Positions 8,794-22,048 are shown, counted from the stretch's first letter. The stretch is 64,000 bases of DNA from Doryteuthis pealeii (GCA_023376005.1 CM042145.1:12794454-12858453), one strand, 5' to 3'. Notes: a model not told the origin generated them from the sequence alone. Numbers and translations: made by a program.

Positions 8794-11739
8794 TTAAGAA
8801 AGAAAATCTGAAGTTTCCCTCAATGTTTAAGAAAAGCATTTTTTTTTTCTTTGTAAATTTTTTAAAATTGATAACTTAGATTTTTAATGAGGTCATATTG
8901 GAAGTTTTAGTTGCTACAGAAAAATTTCTATTTTTATTTTTCTAGTTTCCATTGGAATACACACAATCTATTCTATCTATAAAGATGAACACAAGATCTA
9001 CTGTTGTAAAACAAACTCATCCAGATCAATATATGAGAAAAAGAAAATGTGGTTTCTGTTTAAGAAACGTATAGACATAAGATTCAAATTTTTTTAAAAC
9101 TATTTGTGATGATCTTTAATGCTTGAATGAACTGCCAATTCAATCAAAGTTCAATTACTACAAAACTCTAACAAGCAGAAATAAGATTGCAATGTACAAA
9201 ATGTGCTGGAAACTTATAACCAATATTTTAATGTTTCTTTATGTAAAAGCAGTGAGGTAAACATCAAAGGGTTTTAGGAAGTGTTCTCATTCATAAGACA
9301 TTTCTTAAAACCAAGATGAAATTTTTCCCATTTTTGTTAACATTAAGAAAGTACGATGACATAAACAGGAATTCTTTTGTAGTGAAACAGAAAAATAAAT
9401 GAAAATAATATGTGGATAGACTAGTTATGACAGGATTTTTCTGTAATGCTACAAAAAAAAAATAGGGTCAATGTGCCAAGAATCATTAGATCCAAGGAGA
9501 TTACATCAACACCCCAATAAAAGACACAACCTTTCTTATAAAAAGAAAGATGCTACAAACCTGGAGAAAATTGAATGTGTTTTGGCTTGAAATTTTTAAA
9601 AAATTATTTTGTGATCTCTGGTACTGAGTATCTGGACCAAAGGATAAGGGTTCAATGGTTATGGTTTATACAAATGATATTTAAATGTTAATATAAAATA
9701 TGAAAATCTTATTAGCTTATGAACTACATCATGAATTAAATATTATATAAATCATGATGTTCTATAGATTTTTTTTTTTAAATAACTATAATTATAAACA
9801 AGAGTTGTAAAATAACACTGACAAAAAAATAAGCTTATTAACAGTGATAACATTTTCAGTTCATTATTCTTTTTTAAATGTAAAGTTTTGTAAGTACACA
9901 ACACAAAAGAGCTTTTAAAGATATTGAGCAAAAGTTAAATATGCTGAAAAGTGACATTTGGAGAGAAAAAAAAAAGTATGAATATCTTAAAACAAGAATC
10001 CATTATGAAATATTCCAGAAACATTAGCAGTTGAACAAAAGACTTTTAGATGTAATCTAATATTAAGTGACATGGAAACATGATCATTTAAATAGAGATT
10101 CAAGTTTCAAATCAAATTTGTATAGCTGTTCAATAATCCTTTTTATGAATTCTTTGTATCCAATTTATAGGAAATGTAGTTATAATTGATGATCTATCCG
10201 CATTTTAGTAAGATCTACTTAAGAGTATTTTGATATATACACATATAGGTAGGCAGTATATACTTTTCATAATTGAAAGGTGCTAAATATCTTTCATAAA
10301 AACAAGAAAGAGAAAATATATTTTTTTAAATGGTTATGCAGCAGAAAAATATTGTAAATAAATATATTTTCTCTTGAGGGAAGCAGAACAACTTATTGTT
10401 TTAATAAGAACACTAATAACTTGATTATACAATATATGTGAGCATATGTAGATAGTTCTCCTGCAAGTCTTTCAAATATCAGTGATGTTACTCATGGCCC
10501 TGGTCTTCTGGTGTAGCAGGGAAAGGATTTTTTTTTTTAACTCTAGGATTGTGAAGTCTTAGGAATTGTAGAAATCAAGGACTAAAATAACATTCTATAT
10601 CAGCATAATTTTTTTCTTCATATTAAACAAAGGCTTTTTATGTTTTATTCAATTATTCACCAACTTAATTTTATCTGGTTTTACCAACAAGATAAATAAT
10701 TGCAAGCACATAAGTAAAACATCTTTAGATCTCTAAGATCAAGTGTAATTCTCAAATTATCAAAATGTCAATCTGAATGAATCATTATTCAAAATTATTT
10801 GCTTTTGAAATTTAATATATGGCATGCACAATTGTCTTTTTAGAAAAAAAATATTAGTAATAATATGCACATTAATTAATTCAAATCACAAAATTAGAAT
10901 TGAACATGAACTATAATAATTTCAAGGTTATTCAAAGCAATTGATATTAGTCTGTCATTATTTATTAATGAATTTTGTGTACTATAAACAATGATTATCT
11001 AAGTTAAATATATTTACATCTTTCTTTGTATCAGTTTACATCTCAGCAATGTTTAATGCTATACCAAGATTACAACCCAGTAATGAAATGAATATTTCAT
11101 TATGCATGGAACTTATCAAACAAAAGACAGCAAAATACCTCACAGATTATTGATAGTGTAATAAGTTTCATCCCAATTTGTAGCCTGTTCCAGACTAAGC
11201 TTGGTAAATACCTTCAATGGATCTGCTCAGTGACAGAGACAGTTGCATATCACTAAGAAAAATTAGTCCAACACAAATTTATTGTCCATTTGATTATTTT
11301 TGACATTTAAAAGTTCATACTTATATATACCAAAAAATACATACATAATCTAAAAATATATGTAACTAAGTACAATGGTTGTTTAATCATTTTATTAGTA
11401 ACCAAAAAGGAAGGAATTTATTGCTGTTACTATAGTTTACAGATTATAAGTTTGTTGGCATAATCTCTTATCCTGATTATATCAATTATTTCTTAAATTG
11501 AAAAAGAAAGATTAGTTTTCAGTTAGATGAATATTTATGATTCTCATCAACGCACAAAATATTTTTTTTTTTTTTAGATAAGAATAAAAAAATTTAAGAT
11601 TTTGAAAATTCTAAACTGTAAATGAATACTAAGTTGCTTTCACTCTTGCTCACAAAATCTTTTATCATAAAACAAAACAATCTCCTTTTCATCTACATTT
11701 ACTTATATATAATAGAAGTCAACTGGAATCTCTATCATA

Positions 11740-11741
<2 letters not shown>

Positions 11742-11770
<29 letters not shown>
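11742..11770. repeat. (TG)n microsatellite (copy B)
   Basis: Reverse-complement counterpart of the (CA)n at 5275-5302 and 28931-28961. The lengths differ between copies. Confidence 0.9.
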
Positions 11771-12243
11771 TGTAAATGGAATGTTATTTTTATGAGTCAG
11801 CCATAAAAGCTTGTTTATTTCCTGCTCTACCAGAGAATATCATTGAAGCATATCCTCAATATAAGAAATATTTTCCAGTACTTTCAATCCACTAACTGAA
11901 CCACCCCATTTAAATGAGAATTATTTACTTTTATCAAGCAATAATCTCTGAACACTTCAGACAAGCAGTACTCTTCTCAACAAATATATTTGAATTTGAA
12001 TTTAATTAAAATGTTTCCACAAGTGTATTGAAAAACAATACCAGAGGAACTTATGGTATGTTTTTTCTCATTGACTCCAGTTGAGAGTGTTTAAACTCCG
12101 GTTAAAGTTAGGATTTAAAATTTCAAATGCAGGTGGGTCCTCTCCACATGAAATGTTTGTATAACTTTCTACTCTTCATCTGCCTTTTGTCTACTAAGTT
12201 AAGTAACATCTATATACCCCCATTATTATGGAGATTATAATAA

Positions 12244-12307
12244 TATTATAATATATATATATATTATATATATAATATATATATAATAATATAATATATA
12301 TATATAT
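12244..12307. repeat. Interrupted (AT)n microsatellite (copy B)
   Basis: AT repeats with TAATA interruptions. It corresponds to the pure AT runs at 4758-4797 and 28413-28450. Confidence 0.85.
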
Positions 12308-12465
12308 GCATGTGTTTGGGTTAATGGTGACTGCTGAAACTGAAAAACAGTCAATAATAACCTGTATTGTATGAAAGTCATATTTGGAACAGTCTTATTT
12401 GAAATCACATAGGATTTGAAACCTAATAGCAGAGATTTTCACTTAATAGTTTGTTTTTTTAAAAC

Positions 12466-12496
<31 letters not shown>

Positions 12497-12545
12497 TATA
12501 TATTGTGGTGTGGTGTGTGTGTGTGTGTGTGTGTGTTGTGTGTGT
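12466..12545. repeat. (TA)n(TG)n microsatellite (copy B)
   Basis: Reverse-complement counterpart of the runs at 4526-4600 and 28164-28255, with irregular GTGG interruptions in the TG part. Confidence 0.85.
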
Positions 12546-12786
12546 GGCATGGCAATAGCATAATCTTTACAGATCATTGCTGTCCCTCACAATCCCAACT
12601 CCACCACCAGAACCCTTCCTTGCATGAGCCCTCAAATGACTCATCAAACCTGCTGCAGATCCACAAAGTGATGCAAATATGACATTGAAAAGACTTCTTC
12701 CCTGTTGAATGAGATGAATCAGATGATAAAATTTGATGCTTATGCACCACCATATGTCTCTTAAGACCAGAAGCCGACTGGCTTAT
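12540..12786 (-). pseudogene. C2H2 zinc-finger tail of a probable LINE-type retroelement (copy B)
   Basis: This is the inverted counterpart of the zinc-finger remnant at 4284-4484. The minus-strand frame again encodes SASGLKRHMVVHKH and SFQCHICITL, with the same frame break before the second half-finger. Sharing that break with A and C means the remnant was already dead before the copies separated. It is bounded by the reverse-complement microsatellites. Confidence 0.5.
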
Positions 12787-13640
12787 ACATACATACATAC
12801 ATACATACAATTAAAATTTTCATCCATGGAATAATTATATGTTAATAAAAACTGACAAAATCTCCATTTACACCTGATAATTCAGAGCTTTTTCTTGGTG
12901 ACCCAAGACTGGTGAAAACAAAATCTGAACTTTTAATAAGGATAAGCTCGAAGATTCCCAACAATATTTTAAGGAAAGCCATATATTATGTTGGCTTCTC
13001 CTCAAGGCATTGTCTGTCTTCTGTCTAAATAAACAAAACACTAAGCATGAAGGCTTAATAACAGAAGAGAATCTCCCACCTCCAGATTAACATAGAAACA
13101 TTCAATCTAAGCTATTTTCAGTAGCCATGATTATTACAAACCTGGCCTCTGCAACGAAAAGGAGAATGCGAGATCTGGATTTCACCAACAAAAATAATAT
13201 AATCTTTAAAGTTCAATGTCAGAAATAACAGAAAAAAGAAATTTTATCTCAAACTGCGGAGATTATTAAGACTACATCCATGATACAAAGAAATTCTACT
13301 TGATTATATTTGCACAAGATAAATATCTGCATATGGCCTAAAAGTGAACAGCAGTGTTTGTTGTCTGTTTATTTCTCTCTCTATTTGTTTTTTTGGTAAT
13401 ACTCTTCAGGATTAATTATCCTATCAATTACATGGATACAAAATTTCATCCTAATGAAGTTCATTTCTAAATATGTATAACATCTTACAAACGCTAACAA
13501 TACACATAGCCAAATCTATTCTAGAAAAGTGAAATATATAGAATAATTTATAAATAATAGGGTTTTCCACCCAATTTTTTAAAAAAGAATTAAAAATTTA
13601 ATGCAATAAATTGAATTTTAAAATTTTGGTTTTACTTCCA

Positions 13641-13829
13641 AGTGGTGTAATGGTATAGTCATAGGAAATGGACACAGCAATCCAGGTTCAACTATAGCAG
13701 ACTGAATTCTTTAGCCTTGGTCAAGCAACCAGTCTAAGAGAAGGAAAACTGAATTCAAACCAAGTTTACACCACTTTTTAAAAAAAATTGAACTTGTGAC
13801 ACATCCTACCCATGGCAGAAGGGTTGGAT
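13641..13829 (+). mobile_element. Second SINE family, internally deleted (copy B)
   Basis: The plus strand shows the head AGTGGTGTAATGGTATAGTC, then GGTTCAACTATAG, the CAGTCTAAGAGAAGGAAAAC body and the ACATCCTACCCATGG end. It corresponds to 3250-3435. Confidence 0.7.
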
Positions 13830-13891
13830 AAATACATCCTTCCAAGATAATAGCAGGAATTTACATGTAAAGAGAAAATCCTTTTGCATAC

Positions 13892-14128
13892 AACTCTTAA
13901 TGTCCTATACCACCTCATTCCGCCCGACTGGAAATCACATTCATTTTCCTAATCTGCCCCAAACAATAGCCTTTGTTTAGATGTAATATTAAATATTTAG
14001 AAGTCTTTGATTTAAGGGAAATAACAGGTAAATTTAAATAAAAATGCAATTTTTAAGGATTTTTGATAAATCCTTAAAGAAATTGGTCTCTGGACTTAAA
14101 AAATTCTCAACAGGATGTTAAGAGTTAA
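13892..14128 (-). mobile_element. CTCTTAA MITE (copy B)
   Basis: Reverse-complement counterpart of 2950-3183. Both terminal repeats are visible: AACTCTTAATGTCCTATACC on the left and GGATGTTAAGAGTTAA on the right. Confidence 0.75.
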
Positions 14129-14774
14129 AGTAGTTTTACCCCCCCCCCTTTTTTTTAAAATGTCATCCCAAATTACTTCAATTATGCTAGGAATCAAATT
14201 TCAATTAATATAAGGGACTTATAAAAATATTAATATTTTTTGTGTGTAAAATATTGAGATTCATAAAATTAAATGTCTTTTGCCAAAAAAAACTATTACA
14301 TCACAGTATAAACAACTTTTCAAATACAAATTACATATCACTTTCTATAGACACATAAAAAATTGTTCCTCTGATCTAACATCCTGTGTTTGATATTATT
14401 TTGAAAATATTTTCTTCACATATTGTCGGATTAATTTCCTCATCATATTTCCATATCATTTCTCCAAATGTCTGGAGAGATCCTCATGAGATAATAAAGG
14501 ATTTTTCTAAGTTTGCTTTTAAGATGAAATAAGAATTGACAAAATGTTTTTTTTGTTTTTTTAATAAAGCTGTTCAATGAATAAAATGAACAATTTTTGC
14601 AGCTACTTTTTTCAAGGGAGTAAATTTAAACCATGTTCTTTTCAGCAGATTGCTTTTCCACTCAAACAAATAAACACATTGTAATAGCAAATAGAATATA
14701 AGATTACAATCGTAAGGAAAGATAAATTGGTTATCATTTTAAGTTCAGATAAACAAATAGTAAAAAAGTATAAG

Positions 14775-15298
14775 AAACAATCATTTGTATTATTTGGACT
14801 ATTGTCCTCATCTTCATGTTATCTGTACAATGTTTCGGCCATTTGCCCCCGCTTCTTCAGGTATTTCTTGTCGGACTCTGGACAATTGATACATAGCCAG
14901 TGGATAAAGGAGTTAGGTTAAGACCGTTCTAAATGACAGTTATCTCTAGACTGCAGGTTAAATCCTGATCAAGGGCAGCAGTAACAAATAATAATTAACA
15001 CAGCTTAACACCTGTACCCCAGCTATGGTTAGTGGAATGAGAACAGGATACCCCCTGGACTGAATAGAGGGTTAGGTTCAAAGTTCCGTGATGGCTCCCA
15101 ATTACAACAAGATGTTCCAAGTCCGAGAAGGTTCCCTAGTCGACAAGAAATACCTGAAGAAGGCCAGAGGGCACATCGGCTGAAACGTTGTACAGATAAC
15201 AATGAAGATGAGGACCAATAGTCCGAATAAAACAAATAATACTAATCAAATCTTTTCAAGCCTCATCTAAATTTCAGTGAAATAGTAAACAATCATTT
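14775..15298 (+). mobile_element. tRNA-Arg-like SINE with inverted tails (copy B, second insertion)
   Basis: This is the mirror of 1769-2301. The flanking direct repeat AAACAATCATTT is at 14775-14786 and 15287-15298. A minus-strand tail lies at 14787-14884, the tRNA-like head starts at about 14890, and the body and plus-strand tail run to 15286. Confidence 0.7.
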
Positions 15299-16292
15299 AT
15301 TAAAAGATTTAAAGAAAGCAAAGGCTTAGAATCTCATTTCAAACAAGCTTTAATAACAAAAGGCAATATGTACTTCTAATACAGTCTATACCAAGTGCAC
15401 AAAAATGAACACAGATTTAAAGTAAAGGACTTTGACCTTTATAAATCATAATCATTCACAGCTTCAAACTGGTTAAAAGATGACTTCTGATCTTTTTATG
15501 ATTTGCTATAGATATATCAGTAAAAGAACCAATTTATCCATTTTTTTTCAAGCGAAAATAAAAAGGGGGTATACATTTTTAAAATAAAACAAAATAGCTA
15601 AAATTACTAAATTATAATAGTCAATAAAAATGGTGGGTAAATTAGCACTACAAAAAAGGGACCCGCAGAGTGGATCAGAATTGGTAAAGAAAAAACCAAA
15701 GGTTCTAAAAACATTTCCTTCATTGATGGGTTGGGCAGCAAATAAAAAACTGAGTACCTTGCTCAATCCTCTGATTTTGTTTCTCTAAGACAATCTAAAA
15801 GAATTTAGGTCACTCATCAATTTTAAACCAGACATGTTGATGTTTGCACAAAGATTTCTGTCACACTTGTCTAAGAAACTTGCTACTTTGCTAAAAGATG
15901 ATGAGTGTTTGAAAGTGAATGCTCATCACTTTGAACAGCTGCTTTTTTCAAGTTTTATTGTAAATATTGTTTATATTTATATAGGTTCAATTATATGATG
16001 TTTTCGTAATAGATTCATTTAAAGAAGCGACCTGTATTTTGGACCAAAAGTAAACATCTGTTTCTTTTAGCCATCTTTTCCCAACATGCATACACTGATG
16101 TAAAAAAAGTTACACAAATAGAGGTTTAATAAAGAAATCAGGAATCTCAAAGAAATGAAAATAAGTCGTTTTTTTTTTAAATAACTAATATATTTCTCTG
16201 AATGTTTGAGATGAGGCTTAAGATTAGTATTATCTACATTATTCGGACTATTGTCTATTAGGTTTATAAGTTCCCAAAATTTCACGTTCAAT

Positions 16293-16625
16293 GGACACAT
16301 TGGACCTAGTGGATAAGGTGGTTTAGGTTTAAGCAGTTCTAAGTGACAGTTATCTCTGGATACCGAGTTCAATCCTGATGGAGGCAGTTAGAAAAATAAT
16401 TAACACAACTCCTACCCCAGCTATGGGTTAGCGGAATGAGAACAGGATACCCCCATGGAATATAATAAAAGGTTAGGTTCAAAGTTCCGTGATGGCTCCT
16501 GATTACGAAAAGAAGTTCCCGAGTCCGACAAGAAAAACTTGAAGATGGCCGGAGGGCATTATACCGGCCGAAACGTTGTACAAATAACAATGAAGATGGG
16601 ATAATAGTGCAAATAATACTAACTA
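16293..16625 (+). mobile_element. tRNA-Arg-like SINE, first insertion (copy B)
   Basis: Mirror of 447-772. The head reads GGACACATTGGACCTAGTGG, with box B GAGTTCAATCCTG. The hammerhead-like motif is at about 16540-16580, interrupted here by a short insertion, and the tail ends in AATAATACTAAC against the hAT remnant. Confidence 0.7.
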
Positions 16626-17262
16626 AAAATAGAATGGCTTCTGCTACATCCTCTTCATAAAGCCCTAATCAGATTTAAGTATCTTTAGAGCGAAAGCAGT
16701 CTTTCAATACTGACTTGGGTGGGTGGCATCGCGTTACAGTTCTAGCTACATCTGAAATAATTCTGGATAAAGAGAGATGGCTTCTTCTACAACAAGTTTT
16801 TCTGGATATCTTAAAGAAGGAACAATATGACCATACTGTTCCACTTCTTTCAAGGCATTCAAGAACATCTAACTACTTTTTAGAAGATCAACTGGTTTAT
16901 TGTACGTTTGTACATTCACTCGATGTCGCTTCACTTTTGAATGCTCCATCTTTGTTCAAAAACAGTTTCAAAGTCTAATTCTTCATTTGATTCTGAAGAG
17001 ATTCCTTCCAAGTGTACTGATACTGCAAGCATGTCTCTTTAGTTTCAAGTTCAGTTGTCTTCTTTGGTCCTTTCATATGATATCATATATTTCATTTTGT
17101 CCGGTTTCCTTGATCAATTTCTCTTATGTTTAGTAAAATTCAGTTCATTGGATCAATGTAAAGTAGCAGCTAAACAAAATGTTATTGTCACAAGAGAAGA
17201 ACTTTTTTTCCTTGAAACGAACAATATACTCATTAGCAATTAATCCTCTTTTTTGTTTGTTT
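16626..17262 (-). pseudogene. hAT-family transposase, C-terminal half remnant (copy B)
   Basis: This is the minus-strand counterpart of the fragment at 3-446, and it reaches about 200 bp further upstream. The extra part encodes, in broken frames, an AATLH motif (about 17156-17172) typical of the region of hAT transposases just before the dimerisation domain. It then passes through several frame changes and stops before the dimerisation domain resumes. Upstream of 17262 the hAT-like reading is lost, and a CTCTTAA MITE begins at about 17310. The fragment keeps the same internal TAG as copy A and the same SINE insertion at its 3' end. I see no intact transposase frame. Confidence 0.75.
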
Positions 17263-17309
17263 CAGGTTAAATGATCAACTTTTTCCATTCCAACTAAATC
17301 ACCAGGGGT

Positions 17310-17553
17310 TACTCTTAACTCCTATACCAACCTCTATTCCACCCGGCGGAAGTCACATTTCATTTTCAATACTACCCCAAATGAAGCCTTTGTTTTAAAT
17401 GTAATATTAACATATTTAGAAGTCTTGCATTTAAGGGAAATAACAGGTTTAACTTTATAAATGAAAAGTAATTTCTAGCCATTATAATTGTAAATCCTTA
17501 TCGAGAATGGAGGTCTGGACTTAGAAATTCTCACAAGTATGTTAAGCAGTTAA
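17310..17553 (-). mobile_element. CTCTTAA MITE, independent diverged copy
   Basis: The left end ACTCTTAACTCCTATACC and the right end ATGTTAAGCAGTTAA are recognisable. So are the CCACCCGGCGGAAGTCACAT and AAGGGAAATAACAGGT blocks. It is more diverged than the copies inside the repeat unit. It lies just upstream (in hAT orientation) of the hAT remnant of copy B. Confidence 0.65.
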
Positions 17554-18240
17554 ATACTCAGATTGCAAATTCTTGGTGACAAATAAGCTTGATAAAGAGC
17601 TTTCTTTCTTTTACTTTGTTCCACTGGTTTTTAGTTATTGAACAATCTTTGGTTATCAAATCCTCCAGAAAAGTTTTTATGTTTCAATAAACATTTTGAT
17701 CATAAATAGGTGCTACCGTCCAGGGTGTTTGCTTGTATCTAAATAGCCCCTTTCTGGCAACGTTCTCTTCTCATATATGCATCTTGTTTTTGGTATCTGA
17801 TGCCAACTGCTACTGTTCAGCTTTCAACGATATAGCTGCAGGTCGAACCTTTAAATCCATCTCTTGTTGCTTGTTGCAGTGAATGTATCAGGACAATGCA
17901 TATGTTGATTGTAAAACTTCAGATACTATCTTTGGACATATTGAATGTCAGTTTAGTCTACCTGTTGGTTAGCTAACTAAGTCAAACTGAAGCCAGTGTC
18001 CAAGAACAAGTTGGTATAATATAGAAATCAAGAATGAATCCAATTCATGATTTGGGTGATCCATTCCCTTGGTTCTGATTGGCGCTTGAACTTTGAATGT
18101 ATACTGTGTAGTTTTTTTAAAATACCCGTCATTCTGCAGTAGACTTGCGACTATTTGGGTTAGTATTGATTACAACCGTTTGTTGCCTTGTTCCAATTTC
18201 GGAAGTGGCAATTGGAACTTTGATTATTTCTTCCAATCTA
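17554..18240. other. Stretch of more mixed composition, no recognised gene
   Basis: Base composition is less AT-rich than the surroundings, but I could not find a supported exon on either strand. Because this region lies upstream of the hAT remnant, degraded transposon sequence is possible. Confidence 0.3.
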
Positions 18241-18244
18241 AAAC

Positions 18245-18260
18245 ATAAAAAGAAAAAAAA

Positions 18261-18316
<56 letters not shown>
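18245..18316. repeat. A-rich tract
   Basis: Interrupted and then pure poly-A of about 45 bases. The lysine-rich frame across it is not a gene. Confidence 0.9.
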
Positions 18317-18323
<7 letters not shown>

Positions 18324-19708
18324 TCTCCTTCTGGCTTTCTGCTAGTTCTGTTATGGTCCAGGAATGTTTCCCCGTTTTGTAACCTCTTCAGTTCTTTATT
18401 CATTAACTGAGTCCAAGAGTCTGTATAGTTTTCTAACCAACTCCCACTGAGCCCTCAATTTGCTCCTACTCTTGAGACCCCAACTCTTCAGCCCTGGATA
18501 CAACCAAGCTAATGGTCAGACTTTTTCAATCTATTTCAAGTAGATACTTGAGCAGTAAAGTACCAATTCATCAAACTGGTAATATATCCTTCATCAAAGA
18601 AAAAAAGATCTGATACAAAGTCTTAAAAGAACTGACAATCTGATTGGTCAATTTTTCCCAATTTCAAATGCAATGATAAAAAAGAAAAAAAATGGGAATA
18701 TCTTTTTTTTTTTTTTTTTATGTGTTCATTTAGAATAATAATGGTCAGAAATTTGAACAGTTTTAACTGTCTTTGGCTTTTATATATTTTCCGTTTGATA
18801 AATATATTAATTTGCTAGACGGTGGACTGGAAATCTGGTCCGCTTAAAAACAAGTTTCTGAATGTCTGGTTTGGTTTCTATCTCATGTTAATCGCTTTGT
18901 AATTTTTTATAGTATTCATACGAGCCTGAGAAACAGCTTTCACTCAAATGGAATGCTTGCCAGTGTCCATTGGGGTTGTCTAGTATGCTAAGAAATGAAA
19001 ACTCCATTCTCCACTTTATTCCCTCTCTCCCACACACACACAACTACACACACACACAGCACCACACACACAAATCACACACACACCACACACACACACA
19101 CACACACACCGAATCAACTATCAATGGTTCAAAAAGCATTTTTTAATGCATAGCCGATGTCATCAGGCAAGTGACCTTAAGACCTGAATAGGTGTGGGTC
19201 TTCTTTCAATTCAACCAGTTTTTATTTCAATTGTTTTCTTTATTATTTGGATGTAACATACAAATAAAGAGCATGTGGATGAGAAAGAGACTTTCTAGGA
19301 AAATTTTTCCAGTTCAATAACCACCAAGTTTTATGTTCAGTCACTAAAAGAAAATATGTCTACAGAAATTCTGCCAAGAGGGATTCTTTAAGCTAAAAAT
19401 AGCAGTATAGTTAAGACCCTGCAGACCTGCTGTGGTAATAAAAACTAAATGAGACAAATTCTTAGGAAACACATGTTATAAGTAACTCAAAATCTGTGAA
19501 CAAGAATATTTAAGTAAGTCTATATGTTTGGAAGTATTTTTTTCAATTATGAATATCTAGATGTAATAAATCCCAGTTATTTTTTATGAAGAGGCTTAAA
19601 TTCTGATAATTTAAATTATTAAGGACAGCTTCAATTAAAATTGTAATCATTTTCATGAAATTAAAGTTTAAGATATTTTTCAAATAATGAATGATGTATC
19701 ATATTAAT
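18317..19708. other. Non-coding stretch with an interrupted (CA)n block
   Basis: A (CA)n-rich block with short interruptions occupies about 19029-19112. I see no gene or transposon border in the rest. Confidence 0.4.
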
Positions 19709-19920
19709 TGGTGTGGCTGGTTTGCTCAGTGATGAATCATTTGCCTAGGATCGCAATGGTTCTGGGTTTGAACACCATCCTTATCATACTCAGCACACAA
19801 GTTACTACAGCTTGGAGTAATCTGATTCTAGTGCGGTAAAAGCATGTGCAGCTGAACGGTAGGTTGTGACACTCCACCTCAGGAGGAAAAAATAAATTAA
19901 AGAAAGACTCCTGGTTTAAG
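19709..19920 (+). mobile_element. tRNA-derived SINE-like repeat
   Basis: A tRNA-like head is visible: TGGCTGGTTTGCTCAGTG as box A and GGGTTTGAACACCATCC as box B, about 45 bp apart. A body of about 140 bp ends in an AAAAAATAAATTAAAG stretch. Only one copy is seen here, so the family assignment rests on the polymerase III boxes. Confidence 0.5.
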
Positions 19921-20239
19921 TGCAAGACATAAAAGGGATAGCCTCCTCGTTATTCATCTGAATCCAAACATATGGCCACTCTGCAGGCTTTACATCAAGT
20001 TATAAAATTTAATAAAAGAGGAAATATTAGAACAACTGATTAAATATATTCATTAAAATAAATATTAGAACAGTTAAACCAGATGAAAAGATGTCAAGAA
20101 ACAAAGACCCATCTATTGGCTACTTTGAAAACACAATAGGAGTCATCAGTGGGGATTGAACTTATGCACAAATGTTTTGAAGAGAATGCAAACTATTTCT
20201 ATAGAAATAGACAAGCATGCTTATGTACACTTGTGTATC

Positions 20240-20660
20240 ACTGTACCATTCATGTGTGTGTGTAATATTTATATATATATATATATATAGTATTATATTA
20301 TGGAAGAAAAGAGGTCCTGAGGTAAATCAGTTCCCACCATCGCTCACCTTATCTTTTTTGTTGTGTGTGTGTGTGTGTGTGTGTGTTGTGTATAATTTGT
20401 TGTTGGCATCCTTCATCTACAAGAGACAATGGACAAGTGTCCATATGTTTTTTTATTTCCTATTGAAACTATGTACTCCTGGGCGGGTTGAATATGGAGG
20501 ATGAGCTGTGCCAAGCAGCAATCCCTCTCTCCCACACTGCCATAGTGATCCGACAGAAAAGGTAAGAGGCCAATGTAGATTAATTATATATATATATAAT
20601 ATATATCATATATATTATACACACACCACACACACACACACACACCACACAGATTTTAAA
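20240..20660. repeat. Cluster of GT, TA and CA microsatellites
   Basis: (TG)n and (TA)n lie at about 20250-20290, (TG)n at about 20362-20391, (TA)n at about 20587-20615 and (CA)n at about 20620-20650. Open frames across this block are repeats of cysteine-valine and isoleucine-tyrosine codons and are not genes. Confidence 0.85.
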
Positions 20661-21564
20661 AATTGGAAATAAAACTCAACAATTATAAATCTAGCAATTT
20701 TAGGTGCATCTGAGCAATGATTAAAAAAGAATTTTTTTTCTTTTTTTAAAATAATAAAAGATGTTTAGCTTTTTGTGTAGTAGCAGAATACCCACGTGCT
20801 CACGAGATTTTCCATTCTCTCTAGTTCTAAGTGTTAAATTGAAAAACTTGAGCTGCTTTGCAGATCAAATGTACACAATGGAGAAATTTGTCTTCAAGCC
20901 ATGTTACAATCGATACAAGTTTTCCCCCACCCCTTTAAAATAGACATAGGAGCCATTAAACAGTCAAAATCTTTCCATTTCTACCTCCACATGAAAATGT
21001 CCAGATTTGAAAATGGAAAAGTATAAAAAAAAAGAAAAAAAAGAAAAATTCAATGTATAATTTGTGATAGCCTAAGCCGAGAAGAATGTCCATGAAAGAG
21101 GAACAGAAAAGAAGGATTGAAGGAGACAAAAGAATGAAGGTTTGAGGTGGGGGGTGAGACAGGGGAGCTGAAAGGTTATGTGTAACAAGATATATGATGT
21201 GAATGGATGTGCAAGTGCACCCTTCTTGGAATGGGGTGGTGGGAGTGGCCAGCAACAACTGCATCATAGAGATTCACAAAGCTTAACATAGCAGATAATT
21301 AGTATACAGTTTTGTAAAAAAAATAAATAAAATTATTCTAAATGAAAAATGTAGAAAATCTCAAGCTAATTAGACACCTATCTGCCTATGCTGCTTGGTT
21401 AGCACTATGACAGTAGTAGTAGTAGTAGTAGTTAAGCAGCAGCAGCGACAATAATAGTGATATGACTCCTACTCTTAGGTGGAGCCATAGCAGCACAGCA
21501 GCAACTTCAAGCAGGATACATTGTTATAATCTATCCCAGAATTGATCAATATTCTACCTTGACC
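20661..21564. other. Non-coding stretch, purine-rich part at 21060-21250
   Basis: The middle is G/A-rich on the plus strand. It leaves an open minus-strand frame (20956-21267) that looks like composition, not a protein. A (TAG)n run with a (CAG)n-like run occurs at about 21410-21447. Confidence 0.35.
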
Positions 21565-21569
21565 CTACA

Positions 21570-21651
21570 CTCAAACACACACACATTACATATATATATA
21601 TAGTACAGAATATATATTATATATACATACAACATACATACATTATATATA

Positions 21652-21689
<38 letters not shown>

Positions 21690-21705
21690 TAATCACATAC
21701 ACACA
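21570..21705. repeat. CA/TA microsatellite block
   Basis: (CA)n is followed by imperfect TA and TACA repeats and a pure (TA)n near 21655-21683. Confidence 0.85.
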
Positions 21706-22048
21706 GTGATAATCTGGATTCATTCACCAGACTTTGTGTTTTCTTTAAAAGCACCCTGCAAAAACTGCATTTACACTTTAGTGGCATTTGGCCAGCAAAG
21801 CAATGGAAATGACATGTTGCATGTACATGAGAAACCCAAGTGAGAGACGGGGGTGGACAAAGGAGTTACAAAAGACAGACTATGCGAGACAGAGGCAATG
21901 TTTGTCAGCCCAAAGTTCAGTAATGTGGCCATGAAGAACCAATGCCAGAGGCAGCAGGAAATTACCAAAGAGCACAGCTGCTCTCCCCACATAAGAGACA
22001 CACTATAATCATCTTAGGTAGAGTGTAACTGAATATCTCCACCAGACA

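Larger units (their letters stand above)
8618..17062 (-). repeat. Segmental repeat unit, inverted copy B
   Basis: Read on the minus strand, this stretch reproduces copy A from about position 8387 back to position 1. It includes both SINE insertions, the CTCTTAA MITE, the zinc-finger tail and the hAT fragment. It lacks the last ~230 bp of A (8388-8617), so the palindrome has a short asymmetric centre. Homology to A ends near 17062 only because A is cut by the window edge. The hAT sequence itself continues beyond that. Sections without a separate entry mirror featureless parts of A. Confidence 0.95.

Noticed and set aside
18145..18345. Open frame with a long poly-lysine run
   Set aside because: It is a translated poly-A tract.
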